A stretch of 64,000 nucleotides of DNA from NCBI GenBank assembly GCA_034509425.1, contig JAVTVJ010011652.1, positions 7,369,501 through 7,433,500 of the forward strand, read 5' to 3'. Below, in pieces: positions 14,301-27,868 of this stretch (position 1 is the first letter of the stretch; each line of letters begins with the position of its first letter). The stretch comes from Eopsaltria australis (taxonomy: Eukaryota > Chordata > Aves > Passeriformes > Petroicidae). The translations under genes and the position numbers were made by a program. Under the pieces are notes generated by a model. The model searched no databases. It had not been told where the DNA came from and was given only the letters and a program-made list of their open reading frames with translations.

Positions 14301-16926
14301 AGCTCACAGCTGGATTCACAAGCCCTCGTGTCCCATGGTGATTCGGCAATGCTTTGGCCTTACAACAAGGCTGAGCTCCAGCCTTTCACAGCTGAAGCCA
14401 CTTGTACTGAGCCAGCAGCAGAACCATACATGTGAATCTTGGCTCAAGCCAGCCTTTTAAGCAGGGACAGATGATTTTTATGTGCTGAAGTTGCCACTCA
14501 GCAACCTGAAACAGCCATCTGCAGACCTGACCGCAGTATCAGGATGACTCCCATACTCATTCTCCCCTGTGTGGGTAATGCAGGCTGGAAAATCCCAAAT
14601 AAAACTTCAGGATTTGTCTATGCTTGCTTAAGCTGCCACTAAACTGCCTCTGCTGCATATTCTGGGTTTTGAGGGGCTTACTAACAGAGGGCCAAACACA
14701 CCAGCTCTGTATCTCTGCAACTGCCACACAATAAATCCACCCAGCAGCTGGAAAAACACCTGAGAGAAAACCCTATTTATAGACATTTGTCACAGGCAGA
14801 CAGGACTGGGCTGCTGGTGGTCTAGCCCCATTCACAGGGAAGCTGGGCTGGAGCTGCACCTGGCAAAGAACTGATACCCTGTGACCTGTCCCAGCAAAAT
14901 GCCTGGTGCTGGGCACATCAATTCCACTCAGATCCCGCAAGTGACAGTCATGGATGTCTTTGTCTGGTCAGGTTTATCCATTAGTGATCATCCCATTTTG
15001 GGAGCACAGACCAGGTTCTGCACACTCCTTCCCTCCCACACATGGTACCCCAGGACACCACCACAGCACAAGGCATCTCAGAGGATGCTCACCCCACAAA
15101 GCAACTTGGATTCTGGCAGAACTCTGTCAGTAAAATGAGAACTGCTATTTGAACGAATGAAACCAAAAGAGCCCCCACTTAAACAAGAAAATACCACTCA
15201 AAATCCTATCCTATTTCTATCCCAGGAAAACTTCCTAGATACACACTTCACAAAATTTAGGCTCCTCTGACTAAACATTGATCTTGTGCAATCTTTTAGA
15301 GATGAATATAGCTCTAAGGCTCTCAGTTTCTCCACTCCATACTTCTGAAATCCTAACTCCCTTGGATAATCCACTTAGTAACAAGGACTCCGGAGGGAAC
15401 ACTAAACAGTCCTGTGTGAAGCATGAACAAACACCCCAACAACGGGCCTGGTATCTGAAGAGTGAAACAATGAAACCTTTGAAACCACCTGCATCAGACA
15501 TGGAAACATGACTGGAGAGGTTATGAGGGCGTTTCCCAGTACTGTTTACCAATTCAGCAATCACTGATGTATCATAAGTTAAGTAATACCCTTCTTATTA
15601 CAAGCAATCATGTGCTCCCGTCACTCCTGCTGAGCTCACACAAGCAAACACGACTGCCACACAGACAATTAACACCTTGAACCAGCTGGCAGCTTCCATG
15701 GAGCTGTGCTCCAGCTGAGCAGTCTTGTTCAATCAGATCTCATTCCCTAACAAGAACAAAAGGTTTGTCAATAGAGATAACTGGGCGGATCTCATAGCCT
15801 TGGAACTTGGCAAGGCTTTTACCTTAACAACACACGACATCCTGTGTCTAAACAACTAATTGTTTTACAGTGTAAAGGAAGTGTGTTAGATGTATTAAAA
15901 AACTTGTTCCCAGTCATTTGCTGTCAATATAAGCTCTAATCCTGCCGTGGACCTCACAGCACTAGGATGGGAACCATTCCCAGGTAATGGCCTCAAATTA
16001 CAAATCTAGGAGTAAATTTCAAATTGTCATTGAAAACAACCCCAAGAGCTGGTTCAAAGGAGCTACAAGAGGGGGTTACTGCACAGATACTGCCTGCTCT
16101 TTGTTAAGACTTAACACGAAGCTCCAGACGAGAAGCAACTTTTACCACTCTGCCAAGTGCAGCCACCAGGAGTTCCTGCTACACATCTTCCCGGGAACAG
16201 GGAGTCTCTTCAGCGATGCAAACCTCCCAAAGGCTCCCCCGCAGGGCCCCGGCTGCAGCCACAAGGCCACACGCCACTGACTGGGTCACCAGCAGCAGCT
16301 GCTGGCATGCGACGGGCAGGACAGGGGCGCAGGGAGCCAGGCTGGAGATGGGGACACCCTGGCTTTGGATATGCCCAGGTAGCGCTGCCGCAGGGACCCG
16401 CCACGGGAAGGGGGTGGCCGGGCAGAGGCACTGCCATCCTTCCCCAGCCGGCTCCCCAGAGGCATCTTTCCCTGGCGGGCTCTCCCGCAGGCTCCATGGC
16501 AGCGGGCTGAAGCCTGCCGGGTGAGGGCAAGGTGTACCAGGGACAGCAGAGACCCGCAGCACACTCAGGAGAAGAGGGCAATGCCAGAGCCGCCTCTCCG
16601 TGAGGGAGGCAGACCCCAGCGCCTCCAGGGCTGAGCCCCCTGCCCACGGGCACTGACACCGGGGAGCGACGGCACACCCCGGCCCAAAGTGGGATCGTCC
16701 ACGATAATGGAGGGAAGTATCCACCAGGGCTCTACCACTGCGGGGAACAGGGGACCCCCGTATCCCACAAAGGCGCCTCCACTGGGGGGTAGTGTCACTC
16801 CCACCCTACCCGAGCCACCTCACGGAACGGATGAGGAGTCCACCACCCCAACACTCTACAGGCAGGGAGACAAACCGGGGCTAGCGATGAGGCGGGAGAG
16901 CCGCCCACCCACTCGGCGCCCCCTAC
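11303..16926 (-). other. MFSD13A: MFSD13A intron 1
   Basis: About 5.6 kb separate the coding exon acceptor (11303) from the presumed exon 1 donor (GCAG|GTAGGG on the minus strand, plus-strand 16921-16930). It contains an A-rich tract near 13834 but no exon, RNA gene or repeat that I recognise. Open frames here lack family features. CpG density rises from about 16.2 kb toward the promoter. Confidence 0.55.
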
Positions 16927-17200
16927 CTGCGTCCGGTACCGGCGCTCCCCCGCCGCTCCGCGGTCGCACAGCGCGGCCGCGCATGCGCACGCTCCCAGCC
17001 CCGCCCCGCAGCCATTTTGCGTCCTGGCAAGTGAAGCCGCCTGCACCTCCCGGCAGCCATCGCGCGTGAGGTCACCCGGCTCCCTCATTTGCATAGCCCC
17101 GCCCCAGCCGCGCGAGCCTCTCTGGTCCGGCGCCGCCTCTATGGTCAGTCCGCCCGTCGCCATGGAAACGCGGCCGGGCCGGGGCCGCCGGCGTTTGGAG
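16927..17200 (-). promoter_or_regulatory. MFSD13A: CpG-rich MFSD13A promoter and non-coding exon 1
   Basis: This GC- and CpG-rich block contains a full NRF1-type palindrome CGCGCATGCGCA (16978-16989), a YY1-like GCCATTTTG (17011-17019), an octamer-like ATTTGCAT (17087-17094) and an RFX X-box-like GTCGCCATGGAAAC (17156-17169). There is no TATA box, as is usual for CpG-island promoters. The minus-strand donor GCAG|GTAGGG marks the end of exon 1 at 16927. The start is probably within about 17000-17060. Whether it also fires on the plus strand cannot be told from sequence. Confidence 0.65.
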
Positions 17201-17588
17201 TCAGGGAATCCTGGAATCATCGTGGAATCACCAATGTCGGACGAGATCTTCAAGTTTATCCAGTCCACCCGCCAGCCCAGCGCCACCACTGTTACCCTTA
17301 AGCCACTAAACCAGATCACCCAGGGCCAGATCCAGAGGCCACTTGAAAGCCTCCAGGGATGGCAACTCCACCACCTGGGCAACCAATTCCAACGCCTGAT
17401 CACTCGAACAGCGAAAAACCAAAGTCTGATATTTAATCTGAACCTCCACTGTCCCAGCTTGAGACCATTTCCTCTGTCCCTCTCACTGCAGGCACAGTAG
17501 AAGAGACCGGCCCCCACCTCATCACAAGCTCCTGGCAAGGTTTGTAAGAGCAATGAGATTTCCTCTGAGCCTCCTCTTCTCCAAAGAG
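17201..17588 (-). mobile_element. CR1 LINE fragment
   Basis: On the plus strand this reads as the reverse complement of a CR1 3' end. It starts with degenerate AATC-type repeats (GGAATCCTGGAATCATCGTGG), then shows the typical phrases CTCCAGGGATGGCAACTCCA, TTGAGACCATTTCCTCTGTC and CCTCCTCTTCTCCAAAGAG. CR1 is the dominant LINE of birds. It is 5'-truncated and non-coding; an open frame crossing it is incidental. Edges are approximate. Confidence 0.85.
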
Positions 17589-20500
17589 CTTGTGCCAAGC
17601 TGCGGAATGACCTAGTGGAAACAAAAATACATACATGGCTGCTTGGGCAATAATCCAGCAAATACCCTATCTCTGGTCTTAGTAATCAGCGACTTACATT
17701 TCTCTCCCACAATTATTTTCCATTCATCCTGTGGATTTCAGAAAATAGGGACTATCATTGTTTATTATCTTTTAAGATCTCTCTGTGGCCCTTTCTGTCA
17801 AAGAAGCAACTCCTCTGTTCAGCATATGCATCACCTTCGGTCTCTTGCTGTACCAGTTGCTTCCATCCCGCTGTTCTCAAATTTCACCTGGGGAAATTTC
17901 ACTATGAAAAATTGAGGCAAAAGCCAATTGCTATGAACAGAAAGGTATTATTGCACCCTATTACTTTCCAGTGTTTTTGCACATTAGACTTACTAGTAGC
18001 TTCTTAAGCCGGTAATTTTTATAAATTCCTAGAAGCCAGACAACTAATTGTAATCAACACAGTTTGTAATTAGAGAGTGATTTGTAGGTATTTAGCTTCA
18101 GCTATTGAGATCACCTGTAGCAGAGCAAGGCATAAGGCGCTAACCAAAGAACCATTTAGTTTGGGAAAGGTCTCTAAGGTCATGGAATCACTAAGCATCC
18201 CTAAGGAGCTGCACTGCTGCTGTGCTGGGTGATGATGAGCTGACCTTGCAGACAAAGCCACACATGTAAAACCCCTGTGGAGATTGCTGTTTGTAAAGAT
18301 CCACCACAGTACAGGTGCTTACAATTGGGTAGTGCTGATGGGAGTCACTGATATGGCTTCTTAATTACAATCTGGATGACCCATAAATACAAAAACCAGA
18401 TTAGTTGTGGTTGAGTGTGAGTAAAAAGCTTGGGGCAGGGAAGTAAAGCTGAGAGAAAACAGGAGGGCTCATTTCTACAGCATTTAATGGGGGGCTCTTT
18501 TCTATGTTAATTAGTCTGTTCTTTAGGTTTTGCTAGTAGTGTTTTGCTGATTTGAGAAAGAATCTGAAGTTTTGGTGAGTGCTTTTGAGGTTTTTCCATG
18601 CTGGCTTTATGTACTGATTCTAACTCTTTCTTTATCTGTGTTCTGTATCCTTCTTCCCTGTCTGAGCATGTAATTGAATTGCTGAAGGAATGAGCTTCCT
18701 GTTGCTGTCTTTAGGTATAAGGGCATGTTCAGGCAAGTTTTGCAGCCCTGGTTACCACAGGAAAAACTTCCATAAGATGTGATGTGATATCTTACGGTAT
18801 CTCCTTATTCTCTGTGTGTGTCATTAAGGTGCTTCAGTGAAAAAGACCCGTAGAAAGTAAGTGGCTTTCTTAAGATCAGGTTGTGCATCCCATTGTTCCT
18901 TGGTTAAGCGAAGGCATTCTCTTGGCTGTCTTTTCTCAGCATGTGAGTACACAAATGCCAAGCAAGTGTCTCTCTGTGTTTTGCACTTATAGACTGGGCT
19001 GTTTTGCAGTGTTTCTGTAGTTATATGCATCTTAAATGTTTGCAGTAGCAGAGCAGTGTACAACTGAGCTGTTCTGCGTTTTGCCTGGCTTTTTAAAAAC
19101 AGAAATCCTTTTGGAGGCGGTGCCCCTTTCACCCTGACACATCTGGTGTTTGATCATGTGGGTGCAATCCATGTACAGTAGCAAAACTTGGTTAGAGTAT
19201 TGATTTATGCCAGTGCTCTACTCTGTAGCATTCCTAGCACCACCTGCTTGTGAAAGATACTAATGTAAATTGTTATTGTTGTGTGATGAGAGGCTTTAAA
19301 CACTTTCGTTTGGAAAAAATGACACAGAAAGGCCTTTGAGTGATTGTATTTCTGGAAACACAAGATTTTCTTTTGATTCCCATTTTAAAAAATCAATAAT
19401 GTTATTTGTGAGCTATGTTCTGTATTGTCTAAAGACCATGACAGAAGGTAGTTGGATTTTTTTTTGAAGTTATAACAAAGTTGTAGATCAGCGGATGCTG
19501 CAGCTGTCTGCCTTGGGGATGCAATAAGAGCAGTATTCCCATGGGTAATTCTAGCTCAGATGTTTGAACTTACACTAGAAATGCAGGGTGTGTTGCTGTT
19601 GTAACAGGAAACCCTCTTATTTGCTAAAGGGGTATGTTGTATGTAATACAATCCCAAAGACTGGATAATCTTTCCTGTCCTACTGTTTAAGGTGTTGATC
19701 CCCTGGGAAGACTGAGTGCAAGTGCATAAGATTATGCCTTCTGTATTCTGCGTATCCACCTTCAATGCAGGATATGTGGGAATGGGATCTAAGTGTATTT
19801 AAAGAACAAACAGTTAAAATGCAAATAGTTTTCTGTGACACTGGTATATGTCAACAGAGAAAACTCACTGTAGGCACAAACTCCCTCTGGAGAACCAGGC
19901 TGTATGATCCATTAAGGCCTTTGCAGAATATCAGGGCACTCTCCCAAGAGCACTTCAAGGATAAAGACTTGTAATCACACAGCTGAGAGAGCAGGATGCT
20001 GTGGAAGTACAAAACGTGTTGCTCTGCTATGCAAACTGTCTGTGTGTAAGATAAGAAAGTGCTGGTAGGTAACTGGAGCTGGGCATAGGAATTAAGGCTG
20101 AAATGGAATTGTTTGTCATGGATTGTATAAAGTAAACAATATATAACCAGGAGGAACCAGCTAATTATGGAGTGCCTGAAGCAGTTCTTGCAGGGTAAAG
20201 CTTTTCAAGGCCACCTGCACCATATCAGTAATACCACGTAAGGCTGCGATTGCCAAGGTAACGATATCAGAAATGTCAGGGTTAATTACGAATGTGGCAA
20301 AACTGAGGAAGAAATTATTTGGGTGGATTGGCTGTTTGGGATGAGACTGGGGTAAGGGATGCATGAATGTAGCAGAAAAAGTGGATCCTGAAGTAAGAGA
20401 ATAATGTATAAAATGAGAGATCAGGTGAGATCAGCTGACTGAAGGAGTGCAGGTGTCTATGGATGATAGTGAAGCCTGAGGACCCAAGCCCACAGGAATG

Positions 20501-22752
20501 CTGAAGTGATGCTCCTTGAACAACCTGCTGGACTCTACATCAGGTCTATGTTGGAAAGACTTGTTGTGGGAGGGCAGAGCAAAGTGGGGTAGATGTGCAT
20601 CCTAGTGCTAAGTGGTGTGGGAGGGAAGGGTGACTCAGCAGCATCATGTGTGGCTCATAAGACTTGATTAGTAGCTTCATAGCTGTGTGCAAAGTGATAT
20701 AAATAGCCATGAGATGCTGCTGGTGCATTAATGAGGTTCTTGGTCATTTAGCTGACTTACTGGTGTGCTTGATATAAGTTGGTGTCTTGAGTCTGTTGTC
20801 TCAGTGCTGTGATATGAAGGGGAATAGCTGGGCAGAAGTCACAGCTGGGGGCTCAACCAGGGCCTCCTAATTTGGAAGCTTGAGCTAACTGATACTGAGA
20901 TCTTTTCTTTGAAGAAGACCATGTGTGGATGGAGATGATGGATATCAGATGAACTCTTGAGTGAGAGAAGGAGCAGATTTGTGCAGGCTATGTTTTAACA
21001 TGGAGGGCATCATTAGGACTGAACAATATTAAAATAGTGTTTTAAAATACTAAAATGGTCAACTAAAGAAAAAAGAATAGTGTTTAGATAAAAAGTGGTG
21101 TCTGGGAAAGGGTTTAAATGAAAAAAAAACATGGTGACTGGGGTACTGAGACATGGGACACAGATTTGAACCTCAAGTGAGGAAGACATCTGATGCAAAG
21201 TGTGCCTGCAGTGGTTACTGGGAAGATGAGAATGGTGGTGGTGGAAGTTTTAATAACGAAAGTAAGGATAAGCAGAAAGGAGAACATGTCAGATAAAGAG
21301 AAACTGTGGAGTATGTCCAAAATGTATACTCTGGTGCAGCAGACACATACCCAGGAGAGGCTGAATAGGTGACAATGTCCAGATCACTTTGGCAGCAGGC
21401 AGGGATGTTTTCTAGAGCTTTGTCTGCTGATGCAGTCACCCTGTGGTAACACTCATCATGTGTTATTCTTGGTGGCACAGCTGTTCCAGAGCTGCTGTGT
21501 TATCCAGCAGCTGCAGTCAGAGTAGGAGGAGTGACTGCTCCAAACCTCTCTGTCACCATCAAGTTGCATTTTGACTGCTATTTGAGCAGAGTTATGCAGG
21601 GGGGTGGTTTCTAGATAACTGCTGTCAAGCAAAGACTTGCTCTGCAATGACTTGCTCTTTTCCTGGTGTTTTGATTTCATGTGGAGTCTGGGCTTTGCGC
21701 AGACCTCAGAAACAAATGCCAGACCCACACTAGACTTCAGTGCTTTTTGGGAATGCTGCTTTGAATAGCTGAAACGGATCTACTCCCTCTTCAAAGGGCC
21801 TCTGTAAGGGGTGACTGACTGTAATGTGCATTAGCTGCTATTTCCACAGTTACCAGTGCCAGCTGGAGCTCTTTTCTTCATGATGCACTAGTAACAGCAG
21901 GGTGAGGCTGGTGTCTTCTGGCTTCAGAAGTTAAATTCTCCTCCTTGGCTGAGCTGAAGGGATTGTTCATGGAGCTCTTATATCAGCTGTGCTTGTGGTA
22001 TCTTTCTAGTTGGCTTGGGCTGCTGTAAGAATTTGGGCAGTGAGGTAATTCCTGATAGAAAGGCCCCTCCTGTGGGGTGAGGGAAAATGGGGCCAGAGCC
22101 CCAGCATTGCTGGGGGAGCTCCTCAGACTGGGTTAGTGGTGTGGGAAGGCCTGTTCTCTACAGCACTGATCTGTATTGCTGTTCATCACTACTGTCTGCT
22201 GGTGCCTTGAACTAGGCATGATGCAGTAACCCCTTGTGGAAGTATTTAACGCTTCTTGGAATACTTTGGGGAAGTATGGGTTTGGTTTTCTCTTGGAGAG
22301 TGTAGCAAAATGTGGTGCTATCTTATCTTTGGGAGGTGAGTGGGTTTGTGTTCAAAATTCAAGTTTTTCCATTATTAAGTAGCACTAGCATGGGAATCTG
22401 GTCCTGTAGATAAAAATGAAGGCCTGAAAAGGCCCAGCTTTTAATGAGCTATTGCATTTTCCTTGAATTGCTGTGCTGCTGCCAGGCATGTCTGGCTAAG
22501 AGAAAGCATCCTGTTTAGGAAGGCAGCCAAGTGCCTGCATCCTAAGGGTCAGTACTGGTGATGGAGGATCAAAGTTATTGCATGATGTTGTGTGGCTTTT
22601 TGTACTGCTCTCCCACCTCCCCAGGAAGTACTTGGGAGTCTTCTCCTGGCTGAGTTTTACTGAAAAGACTTCAAACCAAACATGACCTTAAGTTTGCAAA
22701 AAATGGATAGGAGTGACAAGGAAAAATATAAAACTGCTTTGTCATGATCTTC

Positions 22753-22800
22753 TCCCACGCACTATCTCCAGCTACCAGGATGCTGGATAAGTGCGTGGGA
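22753..22800. other. 48-nt inverted repeat able to form a hairpin
   Basis: Arms 22753-22772 and 22782-22800 are almost perfectly complementary, with only small bulges around ACTATCTCC/GGATAAGT and a 9-nt loop (TACCAGGAT). Pairing does not extend outward into the flanks. It could be a small hairpin RNA, a palindromic binding site or chance; nothing identifies it. Confidence 0.45.
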
Positions 22801-24725
22801 CTGACACCAGAGCTATGGAAGACAAATCTTGGCTGAATAAAAACATTCATTTTTAACATCTCACTTTAAGTGGTTCTTGAAGTTTTGGGTTTTTCCAGAA
22901 AAAAAAATCTTTGCCAAAGTTTTGTCAGATGGCAACAATTTTGGAGACTCTGCTCAAAATGGGGAAACTAACTGGAAATAACTCATTACTTCTTCATCCT
23001 CTTGGCCGGGGGAAATTGCTGCTTTTGCAGCATTCATCCCTGTACCCTTGGGAGTTGTTACAGAGCAATGGTAAGAGATCTGTGGTTTTTTGTGGGGTGG
23101 GGAGAGGAAGAGGTCAGGAAAAAAGCTAGAAAGAATAGTCTGAAATCTTGAGTGCTGGAACAGTGGAAAGGAAAGGGTAACTTAATGGGATCTTCATTTG
23201 TGAGCTGATCACAGGGCTATGGAATGAGGCAAGAATAGTCTCGGTTGAGAGTTACAGTAAGTTAGATGGCCATGTCCTCCCCCATGGGCCCAACATCTCT
23301 ACAGTTGTGTTGGCTTTCAGCATGTTTTCTGAGGAAGTATCTAAACCATTCAAACTGCCAGCCTGACCTGGGGACCCTGCTTCAGCTGGACAGAAGCCTT
23401 GGTGAAACCAGTTTCTTCAGACGTGTGAGGGACTTGTGTGAATTTTCACATGTTGGGTATTGTGGCGCACCTGTGTGTTGGTAGTGCCCCTGATACAGTC
23501 AAGGTCACTTTAATCTCTTTCCTAAAGAATGTGTAGTCTGGCATGGAATTTAATATTTACACTTCCCTCTGTTTTCTGTAGCTCACAATGGTCTCTTGTG
23601 TTCCACAAATACCTAAAAGGAGAGCTCACCAAATTCAAAGCTAGCCTAGGTGATAGTAAAGCTCTACTGCCCCGAGATGTTCAGAAAAACCATGGTCTTT
23701 TGTATTTTTAGCAGGTAATTTCTGTTGCTTTAGAAACTAGGAAAGCTCTACCAGACTTGGGCATTTCTGTTTTAACTAGTGGTGGATTCATCACCTGTAG
23801 TAACTGAGAGGGCTGAAACAAAAGCTTCTCTTATCAAATGTCCTCTCTGGTTTTGTATTGCAAACATTGCTTGGTCGTTCCATAGCAACTCTGTGTGGGG
23901 CAGCTGGTGGGAAGCACACTTTGCTTGGCAGGTCCTTTTTGGGAGCTATGGTGTCAGTCCCCTTGACTTGCACCAAGATGTTTGAGGAGGGAAAGGCCGT
24001 GCCAGATGTCTGGGGCAGTGGGTAAGGGAATTTCTGGAGTCAGCTCTGGCACGCCCGGGAATAGTCTGCAGTATCATGTTCTCACCAAGCAGATCTTATG
24101 TTAGTTGTCTGTGACCATCTTTGGAGTTTTCTCTCCTTTTTATTTTGCCTGATGCCTCACTCAGCTCCAGCCAACTGGGATTTGAATCCTTTTCCACCAA
24201 GGTCAAAACTGCTGGAAAGGCTTAAAAGGGGAGGCTGCCTTGTCTCTTGCTGTGGCCTTTCTTACTGCGTTGGTCCCTTGTTTCTCCCTGCTACCAGGGC
24301 ACTGCTCCCAGTGCCCTGGCTTGGGGAGGCTTAGATCTCAGGCACAGCCTACTGCCTGCCCATCCAGCCTTTCCATCTATGCCACCAATACCTGGCGTGC
24401 ATTGATGGATGTCAGTGGCTCTTGGGAACAGGCAGGCATTTAGCAGAGTTCAGCTGAGGCTTTAAGGACTGTTTTGCCCATTCTTGCTTATGACATTTAA
24501 GTGCTGGGCAATAGATGTGATTTTTAAAAAAATTTTTTCCCAAGGTATAACAGAGCTTGAAAGTAGAGCAAAGGAGGATGTTAATTGGAAGAGACAGATG
24601 AGCTAGGATTCCCTTTCTGGTCGTGTAGCTGTTCCTGAAGAGTTGGAGGCTGTTGAATATTTACTTCCAAAACCAGGCCAGCCTCTGGCTGCTGGTGCTG
24701 GAGAAATAAGAGAAGTAGGAGCAGT

Positions 24726-25012
24726 ATGGTTTGAGTTAGAAGGGACTTGAAGATCATGCTTAAAGTTCCAACTTCCTGGAATGCTTCCAGGGATGGAGCA
24801 TCCACAGCTCTGGGCAGCCTGCTCCAGTGCCTCACCACTCTCACAGTAAAGAATTTTAATTTCTAATATTCAATATGAATTCACTCTCCATCAGCTTAAA
24901 GCCATTCCCCTTGTCCTATCACTGCTTGCCCTTGTGAAAATTCCCTTGCCAGCCTTCTTGGAGACCCCCTTTAGGTACTGGAAGGTGCTATAAGGTCTCC
25001 TTGAGAAGAGGA
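24726..25012 (-). mobile_element. CR1 LINE fragment
   Basis: The plus strand carries the complement of a CR1 3' region: TTTGAGTTAGAAGGGACTT, CTTCCAGGGATGGAGCATCC, TCCAGTGCCTCACCACTCTC, TTAAAGCCATTCCCCTTGTC and TTTAGGTACTGGAAGGTGC occur in the order seen in CR1. The fragment is 5'-truncated and non-coding. Edges are approximate. Confidence 0.9.
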
Positions 25013-27868
25013 AGGGGAGAAGAAACTGGGGATTGGATTCCTTCCTCGGGTGGTACCACATGATGTTGGTGTTTGGAGTTGGTTTTCTTAAGCAATCTGG
25101 CTTTTGATGCCTTCCAGCCATCAGATGGCCTGACAAATGATCACCTTCCGGGCAAACCCTGTTTTCCCTGAAGTGGTGTCTGCTTTTACTTATTGGTGAG
25201 TGTGGGACAGGATCAGGCAAGCTGGTATTGGTGTTCTCAAAGCCCTCTTCTCCTGTACACATGGATTTGTCATGCTGTAGCTCAGCCCTGTGGAGTCTAG
25301 CAGGGCTTTGCTTCAGCTGTGGTCTCCCAAATCCTATCTCTGGAAGCTGAAGCAGCCTGAAGGTCAATATGAACAACAGGCAATTGTGTAATGGTGGGGT
25401 AAACTGCATTGTCAGCCCCTGGCAGCACCAGGGTGCAACTCTGCAGGGGCAGGGCAGGAGCATTGTGCCTCCTGCATACCAAAACCATGTTGCAACACAC
25501 CTGAGCATTCAGAGCAGTGCTGGGCCCTGCAAGCCAGGAGCTGGGGCTCGGTGCCCTGTGCCTATGCAGGTAAGGCTGTGTCTGGGCAGTCTGAGAGCTC
25601 TGTGCTGGGGCATGGGGAGAGAGAGCTCTGTGCTTGGGAGCAGGCAGGGACAGGGCAGTGCCAGGCAGCTCTGCAGTGGAGCCTGGTGGAGGCCACCCAG
25701 TCAAGACTTGCCCTGACGGGTTTGCAAACTTCCTCTGGGGCTGTGAAGTCTTGTCTACACTGTGTGGGCTGTCAGCACTCTCCTCCCGGGTGATCTGCTC
25801 CCGGGGAAGTGTCTTTGCTTCTGTGGTGGGGCATGTGACAATGCTACCCTGAAGTGCTTCTAGCCCTGCTTAATCCTCATCTTGTTCCCCCTTCTTATCT
25901 CTTCAGTTTGCTTCCTCTTGTGGGTCATCCTGCCCAGATGAGCCACCAGCTTGTTCCCCTTATCTTTCTTCAGTGTAAAATCAAAGCAATTAGTAGCTGT
26001 GCTCAGGCTGCCTTGTGATAAACCCCCAGTGGTTTAGATGGCCTGTCAGTCCTTCTTGCAGCTGCCAGGAAGACCTGGGAGCAATGATGCTGACAGCCAC
26101 AATGCAGGGTGCTACAGAGTCTTTTGTGCAAGAGCTGGTCATCAACTAGATGGGACAGCTTCCCCAAGGTTGTCCTTAACTGGCATGGAGCAGCACACTG
26201 ACCCAGCAGGAGGGGTGTAAGCTGGGCTTGCTCTGTTTCTTACTACGGATGCTATAGCTGCAAACTCTCTGTGCAGACCACTTGCTCTGAAATACAAGCA
26301 CTTCACGGAAGTGTGGATCTCAATATGGATGCATGGATGAGCTATTTAAAGAGGTGCTGAGACTGGTTTTTAAGATGAGACCGTTTATTCCACGTGCCCA
26401 CCTCATGCTGCCATTGACATACAACAACCCTTTGGATTTTTGTGGTGGTTCTGACTAAGTTAGGCAAGTAGGTTGTGAACTTTGTTTCATTTCCTCCTGT
26501 CTGAGGGGGTGATGGTTATGATGGGCTTTGTCTCTAAGGCTGCAAGTCTTGTTTAAGGGTGCTGCCTGGTCTTGACTGAATACTTTAGTGCTGTTCTGTT
26601 GTTCCCTGTGTGGGGTGAAGGCTTCTAACCCTGAACCCAAGGCAAAAGCAGGCTTGAGCTAGTTAGTGCACATTATGAACCTCTAGGAACAGGAGCGACT
26701 TGCGCTGGTTAAAAAGAAGAAAAACTTCCATTTTGCACTATCCAGCATTGCTCGTGTCAGGCAACTCTTAGGGGACAGCTGAACTTTCATGTGTCCTTCT
26801 TGGTCAACACCTGTGAGAGAGGCAACTCTAGTTAAGGCTGAAGGAAGAAGAGCCCATAGGATCTTAACTCCAAGGAAAAAAAATATCCAATTTGTCGCCC
26901 TTAGTTCTGTGCATGGTCTTTTCCTGTCTCTGACAGCAAACTTTTTTGCTTAAAAAAACAACCCTATGCTATATACAGCTTCTTTTCCTGCCTTAGGGGA
27001 GAGGATAATGAGTCATGGGAGGACATTGCTTCATGCCCTGGAGGGTGCTTGGATATCTGGCAAGGGCAGGCTAGGAGCAAATTCAGCTGCAGGTCAGAGT
27101 TGCTCAAGGTAAATGCACACTTAAATGTGAATGGTAACTAGTGAGACCAGAAAGAGAAACCTACACATGAGAACTTGTCAGAGGAAATGTAGATGTGCCT
27201 GAATTTTGCTCTAGAAATAAACAATAGATACAGCTCTTGTTTGCTCATCAGGGTAAAAACAGGGCTTTGGGAGGATGGGGAGAGAGTCGAGGACAGTTTA
27301 AGATCTTTTTATTTGTTTAAGATTTCCTTGTCTGGGCAGGACAGCAGTTGACATGACTGCAGCAGGGCTGGGCTGTTGCCTCTTTCCTTTCTTTGCCTGT
27401 TAGCTTTGTTTCTTTCCCTTGTGCCTGCCTTCCTCATTTTCATGCCTGCTCAAGAGCCTCCAGCTTCTTGCAGTGTCTTGCTGCCTCTGAGCACTGCAGA
27501 CACAAGTCATGAGGATATGAGTTTGACTCTTCTGCCCTCAGTGGTCTTTATGTCAGCTTGTTCTCATCTGTGCAACTCTGAGATGTGTGGGTTAAATGAT
27601 GTCTTGCAGAGCAGCCAGCAGGCAGTCACTGGCCCTGTGGCTCTACTTGTTCTTGGTAGGTTACTGAACCTGCAAGATGTGGGGAGCTCCTTGTATTAAT
27701 TATTAATTAGTTGGTATGCTTACAGTGCTAAGTGTATCTCCTTATTCAGCCTGAAATGTATATAACCAATATAAATTGTTTCTCTTCTCCTTCTGTTCTC
27801 ACAGCTTTTGAGACTCAGCAACTTCTCCAGAGAATTATCCCTTGTGTAAAACCCCAGGCTCCTGTACA

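Larger units (their letters stand above)
17589..27804. other. Non-coding interval between MFSD13A and the C10orf95-like gene
   Basis: No coding exon with recognisable family features is visible over about 10 kb in either strand. It holds one CR1 fragment and one short perfect-looking hairpin, both listed separately. It probably includes the promoter and non-coding first exon of the C10orf95-like gene, which I could not place. Confidence 0.5.

Noticed and set aside
17066..17500. 144-codon plus-strand open frame
   Set aside because: Most of it is the reverse complement of a CR1 element.
16795..17661. 288-codon minus-strand open frame across the MFSD13A promoter
   Set aside because: It spans the CpG island and a CR1 fragment and has no domain features; GC-rich composition lowers stop frequency.
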